Notes under the pieces: model-generated
Told to the model about the DNA's origin: nothing
Seen by the model: only the letters and a program-made list of their open reading frames with translations
Databases searched by the model: none
Source: Nitrospirota bacterium
GTDB taxonomy: Bacteria; Nitrospirota; Thermodesulfovibrionia; Thermodesulfovibrionales; UBA1546
DNA: 64,000 bases
Reading direction: 5' to 3'
NCBI GenBank assembly: GCA_009773185.1
Contig: WPIF01000002.1
Coordinates: forward strand, 62,001 to 126,000
Translations under genes and position numbers: made by a program
Shown: positions 26,197 through 36,222 of the stretch, piece after piece
Layout: each line of letters starts with the position of its first letter
Position numbering within the stretch: position 1 is the first letter of the stretch

Positions 26197-26218
26197 CGGC
26201 CTTAAGTATTTAAGGCCG
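26197..26218 (+). promoter_or_regulatory. Hairpin between sat and aprB
   Basis: A perfect 9-bp stem CGGCCTTAA-GTAT-TTAAGGCCG followed by ATTATT, with only a short weak U-run. It could be an attenuator, a processing site or a weak terminator. Confidence 0.5.
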
Positions 26219-26250
26219 ATTATTAAAACAATATCTCCAAGGAGGTTACA

Positions 26251-26670
26251 ATGCCAAGTTTTGTTATTACGGAAAAATGCGACGGTTGTAAGGCTCAGGA
26301 CAAGACTGCTTGTCAGTATATCTGTCCTCACGATTTAATGGCACTCGACAGAGAAAAGATGAAGGCCTATAATCAGGAACCGGAACAGTGCTGGGAGTGC
26401 TTTAATTGCGTAAAGATATGCCCTCAGCAGGCAATTGAGACCAGAGGTTATTCAGACTTCGTACCCCTCGGCTCTCAGACAATCCCCATGAGGGGAACAG
26501 ATTCCATTATGTGGACCATTAAGTTCAGAAACGGAATACTCAAGAGGTTCAAGTTCCCTATCAGAACAACCACAGAAGGTTCTGTTGATCCGTATGCCGG
26601 AAAGCCTGCACCGGATTTTGCAACAATTAAAAAGCCAGGGTTCTTTAACGGCCCGGCTAGAGCAGAATAG
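26251..26670 (+). CDS. aprB: Adenylylsulfate reductase, beta subunit
   Basis: Electron-transfer subunit of dissimilatory APS reductase (APS + 2e- to sulfite + AMP). 139 residues with two [4Fe-4S] sites: CDGCKAQDKTACQYICPHD (with the insertion typical of AprB) and CWECFNCVKICP. The C-terminal tail (about 70-139) wraps around AprA in known structures. GGAGGT precedes the ATG, and aprA follows after 13 nt. Confidence 0.96.
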   Translation: MPSFVITEKCDGCKAQDKTACQYICPHDLMALDREKMKAYNQEPEQCWECFNCVKICPQQAIETRGYSDFVPLGSQTIPMRGTDSIMWTIKFRNGILKRFKFPIRTTTEGSVDPYAGKPAPDFATIKKPGFFNGPARAE

Positions 26671-26683
26671 GAGGCGAATATAA

Positions 26684-28687
26684 ATGGAAAAAGAAACTTG
26701 TACGTTTTCATATTGCAAAAAACCAGAAGTAACAGAAGTTGAATGTGATCTCCTTATCATGGGCGGCGGTATGGCAGGATGCGGCGCAGCATATGAAGCA
26801 TGCCGTTGGGCAAATGAAAAAGGCCTGAAGGTTGTCTTGGTTGATAAGGCTGCAACAGACAGAAGCGGCGCAGTTGCAATGGGCCTTTCAGCTATCAACA
26901 CCTATATCGGCGAAAATAAGGTAGATGACTATGTAAGATACGTAAGAAATGACCTCATGGGCATTATCAGGGAAGACCTTGTGTTTGACCTCGGAAGGCA
27001 TGTTGACAATTCAGTCGAGCTCTTTGAGGAATGGGGACTTCCGATATGGAAGAAAGGCGATGACGGTTTCTCACTGGACGGTTTCCAGGCAAGGGATGCC
27101 GGTAAAAAGAGCCTCAAGGACGGCGGAACACCTGTTCGTTCAGGTAAATGGCAGATAATGATAAACGGTGAATCCTATAAGGTCATCGTGGCAGAGGCAG
27201 CAAAAATGGCACTCAAGACCAACAGGGAAAAAACCGGAATGGCTCAGAACCATTTTGAAAGAGTATTCATTGTTAAGGCTGTTATGGATAAAAATGGCAA
27301 AAACGTTGCAGCAGCCATTGGTTTCAGCACCAGAGAAAACAAGATTTACTCTTTTAAGGCAAAGGCAATGATATGTGCGACTGCCGGCGCAGTTAACTGC
27401 TTCAGGCCAAGGTCAGTCGGCGAGGGCATGGGAAGGACATGGTATCCAGTGTTCAGCGCTGGCTCAGGCTATGCCTTTGGAATGCAGGCAGGTGCCGAGC
27501 TAACCCTTATGGAAAACAGGTTTGTACCAGCACGTTTCAAGGACGGTTATGGTCCTGTCGGCGCATGGTTTCTGTTCTTCAAAGGAAAGGCCACTGACAG
27601 CTTTGGTGAGGACTATTGCACAAACAAGGAATATTTCGATGATGCTGTAGCCAGATACGGAGACTATGCAAAGGGTCTTGGTACTGCTATCAGAAACCAT
27701 CTTATGATGAGGGCTATGAAGGACGGTAAAGGCCCCATCCTTATGAACACCCATACTGCAATGGCAGCTTTGGGTGCAGCCTTCAAAGAAAAACTTGGCG
27801 ACAAAGAAGGCGCCAAGAAGATGAAGCACCTCGAGGCAGAGGCTTGGGAAGACTTTCTTGATATGGCTATTGGACAGGCTTCCATATGGGCAGCAACAAA
27901 TACAGAGCCTGACAAGACACCTTCAGAGATTATGCCGACAGAGCCGTATCTCCTTGGTTCACATGCAGGCTGTGCAGGGTTCTGGGTAAGCGGACCTGGC
28001 GATATCGCAGGCACGCCTGAGCACTACAGCTGGGGCTATAACAGAATGTCCACTGTTCCCGGTCTCTTCATGTCCGGCGACGTTGTCGGGGCATCAGGCC
28101 ACAAGTTCTCATCAGGTTCTCATGCAGAGGGCAGGTTGACAGCCAAGGCTGCAATAGCATATATCCTTGACCATCCTGACTATAAGGCGTCTCCGAAGAT
28201 GTCTCTTGATGAGATAGCAGCCGAACTATATCTGCCGTTTGAGATTTATGAGAAGCATAAAGTATACACAACAGATCCCATGATCAATCCGAACTATATC
28301 GGTCCGAAATCGCTTCAGCTCAGGCTCCAGAAGATTGCTGACGAGTACTTCGGTGGAGTAGCAACCTGGTATATGACTTCAAAGACCATGCTTGAGGCAG
28401 GCCTCCAGAAACTTGAACTTCTCAAGGAAGATGCAGCCAAAATGGCGGCAAAAGACCTCCATGAGCTCTTAAGGTGCTTTGAGAACTACCACAGAATTCT
28501 TTCAGTAGAGGCACATGCAAGGCATATCCTCTTCAGGGAAGAATCAAGGTATCCCGGCTACTACTACAGGGGCGACTTCAACAAGATTGATGACGCTAAC
28601 TGGAAGTGCTTCACAAATTCAAAGTACGATGCAGAGAAAAACACATGGGAATTCAAAAAGGTTCCTTATGTGCAGATGGTAAAATAA
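26684..28687 (+). CDS. aprA: Adenylylsulfate reductase, alpha subunit
   Basis: FAD-containing catalytic subunit of dissimilatory APS reductase. 667 residues. The FAD-binding motif ECDLLIMGGGMAGCGAAYEA is at about 19-38. Conserved family blocks include DRSGAVAMGLSAIN, NRFVPARFKDGYGPVGAWFLFF and GDVVGASGHKFSSGSHAEGR. It works with AprB in the cytoplasm and exchanges electrons with the Qmo complex encoded next. A terminator follows, so qmoABC may be transcribed separately. Confidence 0.97.
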   Translation: MEKETCTFSYCKKPEVTEVECDLLIMGGGMAGCGAAYEACRWANEKGLKVVLVDKAATDRSGAVAMGLSAINTYIGENKVDDYVRYVRNDLMGIIREDLVFDLGRHVDNSVELFEEWGLPIWKKGDDGFSLDGFQARDAGKKSLKDGGTPVRSGKWQIMINGESYKVIVAEAAKMALKTNREKTGMAQNHFERVFIVKAVMDKNGKNVAAAIGFSTRENKIYSFKAKAMICATAGAVNCFRPRSVGEGMGRTWYPVFSAGSGYAFGMQAGAELTLMENRFVPARFKDGYGPVGAWFLFFKGKATDSFGEDYCTNKEYFDDAVARYGDYAKGLGTAIRNHLMMRAMKDGKGPILMNTHTAMAALGAAFKEKLGDKEGAKKMKHLEAEAWEDFLDMAIGQASIWAATNTEPDKTPSEIMPTEPYLLGSHAGCAGFWVSGPGDIAGTPEHYSWGYNRMSTVPGLFMSGDVVGASGHKFSSGSHAEGRLTAKAAIAYILDHPDYKASPKMSLDEIAAELYLPFEIYEKHKVYTTDPMINPNYIGPKSLQLRLQKIADEYFGGVATWYMTSKTMLEAGLQKLELLKEDAAKMAAKDLHELLRCFENYHRILSVEAHARHILFREESRYPGYYYRGDFNKIDDANWKCFTNSKYDAEKNTWEFKKVPYVQMVK

Positions 28688-28695
28688 TTGTTTTG

Positions 28696-28728
28696 AACAG
28701 GGGGGGCAATGCCCTCCCTGTTTTTTCT
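28696..28728 (+). terminator. Terminator after aprA
   Basis: AACAGGGGGGGC-AAT-GCCCTCCCTGTT followed by TTTTCTT. Confidence 0.85.
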
Positions 28729-28734
28729 TCTGAA

Positions 28735-28790
28735 AGTGCATAGTATAAAATGCACGAATGTGCATTTTATAGTTTGCACTTTGCACTTAA
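28735..28790. repeat. Palindrome and heptamer repeat between aprA and qmoA
   Basis: GTGCATAGTATAAAATGCAC and GTGCATTTTATAGTTTGCAC form an almost perfect 20-bp inverted repeat. TTGCACT follows, in tandem. It lies just before the qmoA ribosome binding site. Confidence 0.6.
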
Positions 28791-28824
28791 ATGTCAGAAT
28801 AGCTGCCGATAAGGAGGATTGAAG

Positions 28825-30087
28825 ATGGCAGAAAATAAAAAGGTTCTTGTAATAGGCGGAGGGTTCAGCGGTCTTACTGCAGCTGTAGAAACTGCTGAGG
28901 CCGGCGCTGAGGTTGTTATAGTGGAAAGGAAACCGTTCCTGGGCGGGAGGGTTACCCAGCTGAACAAATACTTTCCGAAGCTCTGTCCGCCCAACTGCGG
29001 TCTGGAGATCAATTTCAAAAGGATAAAGAACAATGGGGATATCTCCTTTCATACGCTTGCCGAGGTTGACAAGGTTTCAGGCCAGGAAGGCAATTATGAT
29101 GTGACGATCAAATTGAAGCCGCGGTTTGTAAATGACAAATGCGTAGGGTGTAATGCCTGCGCCGAGGCGTGTCCTGTTGAGATGCCGAATGAATTCAATT
29201 TCGGCCTTAACAACACAAAAGCCGCATATATAACCCATAATCAGGCTTTCCCTTTTCTGTATGCAATAGATGAAAAGCATTGCAAGGGAGCATCGTGCGG
29301 GAAATGCGCTGAAGCATGTAAATATAATGCGATTGACCTCTCGATGAAGGCCGAGACTTTAACTCTCAATGTTTCGTCTATTATTCTTGCTACCGGATGG
29401 GATTCATATGATGTCTCAAAGCTTGATATCCTGGGCGGCGGCAGGATTAAAAACGTCATTACCAATATGCAGATGGAGAGGCTTGCATCTCCAAATGGCC
29501 CGACAGCAGGAAAAATACTGAGGCCATCTGACGGCAAGGAAGTAAAAAGCATAGCATTTGTACAGTGCGCAGGAAGCAGGGATGAAAATCATCTGCCGTA
29601 CTGTTCATACATATGTTGTATGGCTTCGTTAAAACAGGTTACATATCTCAGAGATATATATCCTGATTCAAAAGCAACCGTGTTCTATATAGATATACGG
29701 ACGCCCGGAACGAGATATGAACAATTCTATACAAAAATCAAAGAGGACCCGAACGTGACGCTCACAAAGGGCAAGGTTGCAAAGATTACTGAAGATTCAG
29801 CGACAGGCGATGTTATCGTGGTTGCGGAAGATATCTTTGCAGGCAAGAAGGTAGAGGCAAAATTCGATATGGTAGTGCTTGCCGCGGGAATGGTACCTTC
29901 CACAAAAGGTTTGCCTGTACCTGCAGATATTTCTTATACGGCTGACGGTTTTGTGATTCCTTCTAAATTAAAGAAAGGCATATACGCAGTAGGAACTGCC
30001 AAAAGCCCGGTTGATGTATCAAGGTCAGTTCAGGATGCGACCGGAGTGGCAATCAAGAGCATCCAGAGTGCGAGGAGGGTGAAATAA
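28825..30087 (+). CDS. qmoA: Quinone-interacting membrane-bound oxidoreductase subunit QmoA
   Basis: HdrA-like flavoprotein of the Qmo complex, which passes electrons between menaquinol and APS reductase. FAD site VLVIGGGFSGLTAAVETAEAG near the N-terminus, PPNCGLEINFKRI, and two cysteine clusters, CVGCNACAEACP and CGKCAEACK. Downstream CAGSRDENHLPYCSYICC is the HdrA-type motif. I start at ATG 28825 with AAGGAGG 7 nt upstream (420 residues) rather than the TTG 6 nt earlier. qmoB follows after 2 nt. Confidence 0.95.
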   Translation: MAENKKVLVIGGGFSGLTAAVETAEAGAEVVIVERKPFLGGRVTQLNKYFPKLCPPNCGLEINFKRIKNNGDISFHTLAEVDKVSGQEGNYDVTIKLKPRFVNDKCVGCNACAEACPVEMPNEFNFGLNNTKAAYITHNQAFPFLYAIDEKHCKGASCGKCAEACKYNAIDLSMKAETLTLNVSSIILATGWDSYDVSKLDILGGGRIKNVITNMQMERLASPNGPTAGKILRPSDGKEVKSIAFVQCAGSRDENHLPYCSYICCMASLKQVTYLRDIYPDSKATVFYIDIRTPGTRYEQFYTKIKEDPNVTLTKGKVAKITEDSATGDVIVVAEDIFAGKKVEAKFDMVVLAAGMVPSTKGLPVPADISYTADGFVIPSKLKKGIYAVGTAKSPVDVSRSVQDATGVAIKSIQSARRVK

Positions 30088-30089
30088 AT

Positions 30090-32315
30090 ATGGAAAAGAA
30101 ATTCGGTGTATATATATGTACGGGCTGCAATATCGGAGAGTCCGTTAACATAGAGAAACTGAAAAAGAACACTGCCGGCGGCGGTGGCGTGCCTGCGGAT
30201 GTCATTAAAGAGCATCCGGTTCTGTGCAGTCCTGAGGGATTGGATATTATAAAAAATGATATTGCGGCAGGGACTAATACCATAATTATTGGTGCGTGTT
30301 CGCCACGCGTCAAATATGAAGAATTTGATTTTCCGGGAACCATAATAGAGCGTGTAAATCTGAGAGAGTTCGTTGCATGGAGCCTTGAGCCAAACACCGA
30401 GTCAACTCAGAGCGCTGCTGAAGATTATATGAAGATGGGTATAATCAAAACAAAAAAGGGAGAACTTCCTGCTCCCAATATCCTCGAGGACCTGAGCAAA
30501 AAACTGCTTGTAATTGGCGGAGGCATTACTGGCCTGACTGCCGCACTTGAGGCTGCCAATGCCGGTTATGAGGTTGTGCTTGTAGAGAAAGAAGCGGAGC
30601 TTGGGGGATGGGCAGCAAAGCTTTACAAGGAAGTCCCGAGGGAATATCCATTTGAAAAATTAGATGAACCTCTTGTTTTCAGCAAGATTAACGAAGCGGA
30701 ATCAAACCCGAATATAAAGGTATTTAAATCGGCGATAATCGAAAAGACAGACGGTCAGCCGGGTCTTTTTGATGTGACCATAAATACGAAAGGTACAAGT
30801 GAGACAATTAAGGTAGGCGCAATTATTATGGCTGCCGGATGGAAGCCCTATGATGCTACAAAACTCGGGCATCTTGGATATGGCAAGCCGAATGTAATAA
30901 CAAGTATTCAGATGGAAGAGATGGCAAAGAAGGGAAAGATAATACGCCCGTCTGACGGAAAAGAGGCCAAGAAGGTTGCTTTTATCCAGTGCGCGGGGTC
31001 AAGAGATCCAAATCATCTTCCATATTGCTCGTCATTCTGCTGTGCGACATCATTAAAGCAGGCAAAATATGTGAGAGAGAAAAACACCGATGCAATTGCC
31101 ATGATTTTCTATAAAGACATAAGAACACCGGGACAGGCTGAAATCTTCTATAAGAATATGCAGAATGACCCGGGTGTTATGCTTACGAAGGCTGATGTTA
31201 CCGGGATAAGCGATGGGGGAAGCGGCAATCTATATGTAGAGGCGGAAAATGCCCTTCTCGGAGATAAAATAAAAGTTGAGGCTGACCTTGTTGTCCTTGC
31301 AGTCGGAGTTGTTCCTGCAACACGCGCTCCTCAGGAATACCTTGACGGCCTTACAGAGGCAGGCAAAAAAGGTGATGATGCAAAAAATGCATACGTAACA
31401 GAAACTCCAAAACCTGAATTTATACTTAATCTTACATACAAACAGGGGCCTGAGATACCCTCGCTTGAGGGTTATTATGGGTTTGCGGATTCCAACTTTA
31501 TATGTTTCCAGTACGAGACCAGAAGGACAGGAATATATACGGCCGGCTGTGTAAGACAGCCTATGAATATGTCAGAGGCCCAGATGGATGCAGCAGGTGC
31601 AGCCCTTAAGGCAATCCAGTCTGTTGAGCACGTTGCAAAAGGCATGGCTGTTCATCCAAGGGCATGGGATACAACCTTCCCGGATCCTATGATGATAAAA
31701 TGCACTTCATGCAAAAGATGCACTGAAGAGTGTCCTTTTGGTGCCATTGACGAGGACGCCAAAGGCACACCGTTTTACAGGCTCAACCGTTGCAGGAGAT
31801 GCGGCACATGTATGGGTGCATGCCCTGAAAGAATAGTCTCTTTCAAGGATTTCAGCGTTGATATCATTGGGTCCATGATAAAAGGGATAGAGGTTACAGA
31901 GGATGAATTCAGGATAGTTGTGCTGGCATGCGAAAATGATGCCTATCCTGCCCTTGACAGCGCTGCAATAAAGCGTATTAAATTAAATGCCAATGTGAGA
32001 ATTATCCCTGTAAGATGCCTGGGATCCACAAATCTGGTTTGGGTTACTGATGCTTTTTCCAAGGGGATTGACGGAATGATTCTTCTGGGATGCAAGTATG
32101 GCGAGAATTATCAGTGCCATTTTGTTAAAGGCAGCGAACTTGCAAATTACCGTTTTAGCAAGGTAAAGGAGACGCTTGACAAACTCCAGTTGGAATCCGA
32201 CAGATGTTCGCTTATGCAGGTCTCGATATCCGAATACGACAAGCTCCCTGAAATGATCAACGACTTTGTTACAAGGGTCGAAGAAATCGGACCTAATCCG
32301 TTTAAGGAATTTTAA
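30090..32315 (+). CDS. qmoB: Quinone-interacting membrane-bound oxidoreductase subunit QmoB
   Basis: 741 residues. An N-terminal extension (about 1-120, CTGCNIGESVNIEKL) is followed by the FAD domain LLVIGGGITGLTAALEAANAG, the HdrA motif CAGSRDPNHLPYCSSFCC and two [4Fe-4S] motifs (CTSCKRCTEECP and CRRCGTCMGACP, about 530-575). The C-terminal domain is like MvhD (IVVLACENDAYPALD...LLGCKYGENYQCHF). This architecture distinguishes QmoB from QmoA. It acts in the cytosolic arm of the complex. Spacing of 2 nt from qmoA implies translational coupling. Confidence 0.95.
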   Translation: MEKKFGVYICTGCNIGESVNIEKLKKNTAGGGGVPADVIKEHPVLCSPEGLDIIKNDIAAGTNTIIIGACSPRVKYEEFDFPGTIIERVNLREFVAWSLEPNTESTQSAAEDYMKMGIIKTKKGELPAPNILEDLSKKLLVIGGGITGLTAALEAANAGYEVVLVEKEAELGGWAAKLYKEVPREYPFEKLDEPLVFSKINEAESNPNIKVFKSAIIEKTDGQPGLFDVTINTKGTSETIKVGAIIMAAGWKPYDATKLGHLGYGKPNVITSIQMEEMAKKGKIIRPSDGKEAKKVAFIQCAGSRDPNHLPYCSSFCCATSLKQAKYVREKNTDAIAMIFYKDIRTPGQAEIFYKNMQNDPGVMLTKADVTGISDGGSGNLYVEAENALLGDKIKVEADLVVLAVGVVPATRAPQEYLDGLTEAGKKGDDAKNAYVTETPKPEFILNLTYKQGPEIPSLEGYYGFADSNFICFQYETRRTGIYTAGCVRQPMNMSEAQMDAAGAALKAIQSVEHVAKGMAVHPRAWDTTFPDPMMIKCTSCKRCTEECPFGAIDEDAKGTPFYRLNRCRRCGTCMGACPERIVSFKDFSVDIIGSMIKGIEVTEDEFRIVVLACENDAYPALDSAAIKRIKLNANVRIIPVRCLGSTNLVWVTDAFSKGIDGMILLGCKYGENYQCHFVKGSELANYRFSKVKETLDKLQLESDRCSLMQVSISEYDKLPEMINDFVTRVEEIGPNPFKEF

Positions 32316-32321
32316 AAAAAG

Positions 32322-32361
32322 CTGTTAGCTGTTAGTTTGCTGAAAGCTAACAACTATAAAA
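32322..32361. repeat. GCTGTTA heptamer inverted array between qmoB and qmoC
   Basis: GCTGTTA GCTGTTA G, then GAAAGCTAACAAC in inverse orientation. It can fold into a short hairpin just before the qmoC ribosome binding site. Confidence 0.5.
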
Positions 32362-32376
32362 AATTAGGAGGAATGA

Positions 32377-33528
32377 ATGGCAGAGCAAGTAATTAAACCT
32401 GATTTGAATTTTATAAACGATGTTATCGCCTCAGGCGGCGAGTCGCTGAAAAAATGTTTTCAGTGCGCAACCTGCTCGGTTGTATGCAATGTAACCCCAG
32501 AGGACAAGCCCTTTCCAAGAAAAGAGATGCTTCAGGCACAATGGGGGCTGAAGGATAAACTTTTAGCCAACCCTGATATCTGGCTTTGCCATCAATGCAG
32601 CGATTGCACTGCCTATTGCCCGAGAGGCGCAAAGCCCGGAGAAGTGCTTGGTGCAATCAGAAAGATGAGCCTTCAGGAGTTTTCGGTCCCTGGCTTTATG
32701 GTGAAGATGGTAAATCAGCCTAAGTTTCTTCTGGTGCTTCTTGCAGTGCCTGCGCTGCTCTACATATTGATTATAGCCTCCCAGGGCTTTTTCGGAGACG
32801 TCAGCATACCTACTGAGGACGGAAAGATTGTATACGGGAAATTTCTTTTTTCCCTTTATTATGTTGACACGGTTTTTACAGCCATTGCCCTCTTTGCGGC
32901 ATTTAGTCTGTTACTTGGGATTACAAAATACTGGAGGGCCATGAGCGCTGCTGCCCCAAATGCAAAGGGGTCCTTCGGTAAGGCTCTCTCCGATACAATT
33001 CTGGAGATACTCGGCCATAACCGCTTCAGAAAGTGTGAAGTAACAAAGGGCAGGGCCACAGCGCATATGCTGGTGTTTTACAGCTTTATCGGCCTCTTCA
33101 TAACTACAATATTGGCCTTTGCAAAAGTCATCCCGGAGTATTTTGAACATTTCGGGACCCATTTGGGCATTGACCAGTCGCTCCTCGATGGTTTAACGGT
33201 TATATACAAAATACTCGGAAATATAAGTGCGGCTGCGCTGGTCCTCGGCATTTTGCTTGTGATATCTAACAGGTTCAAGAACCAGGAAAAGGCCGGGTTA
33301 GGGGGCTATTACGACTGGCTCTTTATCCTGCTTGTGGCAGGCGTAGGCGTTTCAGGGCTGCTGGCCCAGTTTCTGAGAATGGCCAACACAGTGGTTGCTT
33401 ACCCAACCTATGTAGTGCATCTCTGTCTGGTCTTTTTCCTTTTTGCATATGCCCCATTTTCCAAAATGGCTCATATGGCTTACAGGGCAACAGCAATGAT
33501 TTTTGCAAAACAGGCTGGAAGGGGATAA
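32377..33528 (+). CDS. qmoC: Quinone-interacting membrane-bound oxidoreductase subunit QmoC
   Basis: Membrane subunit that links the quinone pool to QmoAB. 383 residues. The N-terminal HdrC-like domain has two cysteine clusters (CFQCATCSVVCNVTP and CHQCSDCTAYCPRGA). From about 110 it is a NarI/HdrE-type heme b domain with six hydrophobic helices and histidines in helices (GRATAHMLVFYSF, YVVHLCLVFFLF). AGGAGG precedes the ATG. The electron source is presumably menaquinol, consistent with mqnD in this window. Confidence 0.95.
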   Translation: MAEQVIKPDLNFINDVIASGGESLKKCFQCATCSVVCNVTPEDKPFPRKEMLQAQWGLKDKLLANPDIWLCHQCSDCTAYCPRGAKPGEVLGAIRKMSLQEFSVPGFMVKMVNQPKFLLVLLAVPALLYILIIASQGFFGDVSIPTEDGKIVYGKFLFSLYYVDTVFTAIALFAAFSLLLGITKYWRAMSAAAPNAKGSFGKALSDTILEILGHNRFRKCEVTKGRATAHMLVFYSFIGLFITTILAFAKVIPEYFEHFGTHLGIDQSLLDGLTVIYKILGNISAAALVLGILLVISNRFKNQEKAGLGGYYDWLFILLVAGVGVSGLLAQFLRMANTVVAYPTYVVHLCLVFFLFAYAPFSKMAHMAYRATAMIFAKQAGRG

Positions 33529-33538
33529 TGGTGTTCCA

Positions 33539-33967
33539 ATGAAGATAAGAGATTTGATAAGAGACAAAGGGCTTGAGTTTATCGCAGTTGACAGTAATGC
33601 AACTGTGGATATTGCAATCAACAAGATGGTAGACCGGAACATTGGCGCCATACTTGTAATGGAAGACGGCAAGCTGGCAGGGCTGTTTACTGAAAGAGAT
33701 GTTCTTAGATGCTGGGCAACCAAAGGAGAAAATTTCTGCAGAATCCCCATAAAAGAGGTTATGACAAAGGACCTCGTGATTGCAGAACCTGATGATGAAG
33801 TGAATTATGCAATGACAATCATGATAAACAAGAGAATCAGGCATCTGCCTGTTATAGAAAAAGGCAAGATAATAAGCGTAGTATCTATCCGCGATATGGT
33901 CAAGGCGCAGGTGAGCAATTTGCAGGCAGAGGTGCATTATCTGAAGGATTATATTACAGGGGGATAA
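33539..33967 (+). CDS. Two-CBS-domain protein next to qmoC
   Basis: 142 residues made of one Bateman module: CBS1 about 8-60 (IAVDSNATVDIAINKMVDRNIGAILVMEDGKLAGLFTERDV) and CBS2 about 75-130 (VIAEPDDEVNYAMTIMINKRIRHLPVIEKGKIISVVSIRDM). Such modules usually bind AMP, ATP or SAM. I use ATG 33539, since the track's start lies inside qmoC. Its position 10 bp after qmoC suggests an adenylate-sensing role in APS metabolism, which releases AMP (inference). Confidence 0.85.
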   Translation: MKIRDLIRDKGLEFIAVDSNATVDIAINKMVDRNIGAILVMEDGKLAGLFTERDVLRCWATKGENFCRIPIKEVMTKDLVIAEPDDEVNYAMTIMINKRIRHLPVIEKGKIISVVSIRDMVKAQVSNLQAEVHYLKDYITGG

Positions 33968-33974
33968 TACCAAG

Positions 33975-34026
33975 TTAAGAAGTTAAAAGTTGAAAGTTGG
34001 ACTAAAACTGAAAACTGAAAACTGAT
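33975..34026. repeat. CTGAAAA/AGTTAAA short tandem array
   Basis: AAGAAGTTAAAAGTTGAAAGTT, then CTGAAAACTGAAAACTGATT, in the gap before hppA. Heptamer units. The rest of this gap (34027-34132) holds only the leader and a GGAGGAG ribosome binding site. Confidence 0.55.
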
Positions 34027-34132
34027 TAAGGAGGTGAGGGGAAGTCTTAAAAGAGAAGTAAGGGGCGGCTGTAATAATTTTTGCGAAACCATTGGTTTTT
34101 AGATATGAAACTTTGTAAAAAGGAGGAGATGA

Positions 34133-36208
34133 ATGAGTAATACTATACTTTTTGCCTTAGGTTGCGGAGTATTAGGCATCATATACGCCGTGATAACCGC
34201 AATGTGGGTATCAAAGCAGGATGCAGGAAGCGCCAAGATGCAGGAGATTTCGAATGCGGTCAAAGAGGGCGCTTATGCGTTCCTTGCCCGTGAATATAAA
34301 ACAGTTGCAATCGTGGCCGTTGCTCTGGTTATTTTGATTGCTGTTATGGGACTTGGTATCTGGACCTCTATTGGTTTTCTTATTGGAACAGTGGGTTCTG
34401 CACTTGCCGGCTTTGTGGGTATGTGGGTTACGGTGCGTGCAAATGTTCGTACAACCCAGGCCGCGCATAAAGGGCTTCAGGCTGCACTCGGCCTTGCATT
34501 CAAGGGCGGTTCTGTGACAGGAGTCATGGTCGTTGGCCTCGGAATTATAGGCCTTGCGGGATTTTATTTTATAGCAAAGCAGGCAGCCCCTGAGATGGCA
34601 TTCCATGCACTCGTGGGACTCGGTTTCGGATGCTCGCTCATGAGCGTGTTTGCCCGTATCGCAGGCGGTATCTATACAAAGGCAGCTGATGTTGGAGCTG
34701 ACCTTGTTGGAAAAGTTGAAGCAGGAATTCCTGAAGATGATCCCAGAAACCCCGCAGTTATCGCTGATAATGTTGGCGACAACGTAGGCGACTGCGCAGG
34801 CATGGCAGCCGACCTTTATGAAACATACACAGTTACACTCGTTGCGGCAATGCTCCTTGCCAAGACAGTTTTTGGCGCTGATAGCGCATGGGTGGAATTT
34901 CCGATGCTCCTCGGCGGAATATCAATCATTGCTTCCATTATCGGGACCTTTGCAGTAAGGCTCGGCAAAAGCCAGTATATCATGGGCGCCCTTTATAAGG
35001 GGCTTGCTGTTGCAGGCATTCTTGCGGCAATAACATTTTATATTGTAACAGGCAAGTTCCTGGAAGACGCATCAGCGCAGGCTTCATTAATTGCGCATCC
35101 GTCATTTACACAGATGAATGTTTTCCTTATGGCGCTTATCGGCCTTGCATTGACCGGGCTGATCGTGGTAATAACTGAGTACTTCACTGCTTCGAAGTAT
35201 CCCCCGGTGAAACACATTGCAAAGGCCAGCCTGACCGGTCACGGCACAAACGTTATAGCAGGCCTCGCAGTCAGCATGAAGTCAACAGCTGCGCCTGTTA
35301 TAGTTATTGTTGCCTCAATCCTTGGCGCCTATTATTTGGGCGGCGGATTTGACGGTGATGCAGCAGGCGGTCTTTTTGCAATTGCACTGTCAGCAGTTTC
35401 GATGCTTTCAATGACAGGAATTGTTGTTGCGATTGACTCATACGGCCCGATAACAGACAACGCAGGCGGCATCGCAGAGATGTCAGGACTGCCCGAAGAG
35501 ATCCGTAACATCACAGACCCGTTGGATGCAGTCGGAAACACAACAAAGGCTGTTACAAAGGGTTATGCTATAGGCTCGGCAGGCCTTGCAGCTCTGGTTC
35601 TTTTTGCGGAGTATTCAAGGTCCTTTAGCACGCAGCTTTATTTTGACCTTTCAAACCCAATGGTTCTGGCCGGTCTTTTCATCGGCGGTCTGCTCCCTTA
35701 TTATTACGGCTCACTTCTTATGGAGGCTGTTGGAAAGGCAGCAGGCAGCATTGTTGAGGAAGTCAGAAGACAGTTCAGGGAGATCCCCGGCATTATGGAA
35801 TATAAGGCAAAGCCGGAATACGGCAAGTGCGTTGACATTGTCACAAAAGGCGCTATCAAGCAGATGATGGTACCTGCTCTTATCCCTGTTGTTGTTCCTA
35901 TCGTAGTTGGCCTTACCCTTGGCAAGGAAGCACTCGGTGGAGTTCTTATCGGAAGCATACTGACCGGACTCTTCCAGGCCATCGCCATGACAAGCGGCGG
36001 CGGCGCATGGGACAACGCCAAGAAATCCTTTGAAGAAGGCGTTACCGATGACACAGGGAAAGTTCATAAGAAGGGAAGCGATGGGCACAAAGCCTCTGTT
36101 ACAGGCGACACAGTCGGCGACCCTTACAAGGACACAGCAGGCCCGGCAATTAACCCTATGATTAAGGTTATAAACATTGTCGCGCTTCTGATTGTTCCAT
36201 TGCTGTAA
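34133..36208 (+). CDS. hppA: Membrane-bound pyrophosphatase (K+-independent type)
   Basis: Couples PPi hydrolysis to ion pumping. 691 residues with about 16 membrane helices. The catalytic signature [24 protein letters not shown] is at about 185-208, followed by [36 protein letters not shown] has Lys (about 472) where K+-dependent enzymes have Ala, indicating a K+-independent, H+-pumping enzyme. Placed at the end of the sat-apr-qmo block, it would recover energy from PPi released by Sat. Confidence 0.96.
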   Translation: MSNTILFALGCGVLGIIYAVITAMWVSKQDAGSAKMQEISNAVKEGAYAFLAREYKTVAIVAVALVILIAVMGLGIWTSIGFLIGTVGSALAGFVGMWVTVRANVRTTQAAHKGLQAALGLAFKGGSVTGVMVVGLGIIGLAGFYFIAKQAAPEMAFHALVGLGFGCSLMSVFARIAGGIYTKAADVGADLVGKVEAGIPEDDPRNPAVIADNVGDNVGDCAGMAADLYETYTVTLVAAMLLAKTVFGADSAWVEFPMLLGGISIIASIIGTFAVRLGKSQYIMGALYKGLAVAGILAAITFYIVTGKFLEDASAQASLIAHPSFTQMNVFLMALIGLALTGLIVVITEYFTASKYPPVKHIAKASLTGHGTNVIAGLAVSMKSTAAPVIVIVASILGAYYLGGGFDGDAAGGLFAIALSAVSMLSMTGIVVAIDSYGPITDNAGGIAEMSGLPEEIRNITDPLDAVGNTTKAVTKGYAIGSAGLAALVLFAEYSRSFSTQLYFDLSNPMVLAGLFIGGLLPYYYGSLLMEAVGKAAGSIVEEVRRQFREIPGIMEYKAKPEYGKCVDIVTKGAIKQMMVPALIPVVVPIVVGLTLGKEALGGVLIGSILTGLFQAIAMTSGGGAWDNAKKSFEEGVTDDTGKVHKKGSDGHKASVTGDTVGDPYKDTAGPAINPMIKVINIVALLIVPLL

Positions 36209-36222
36209 TAAAAGGTAAGTTT

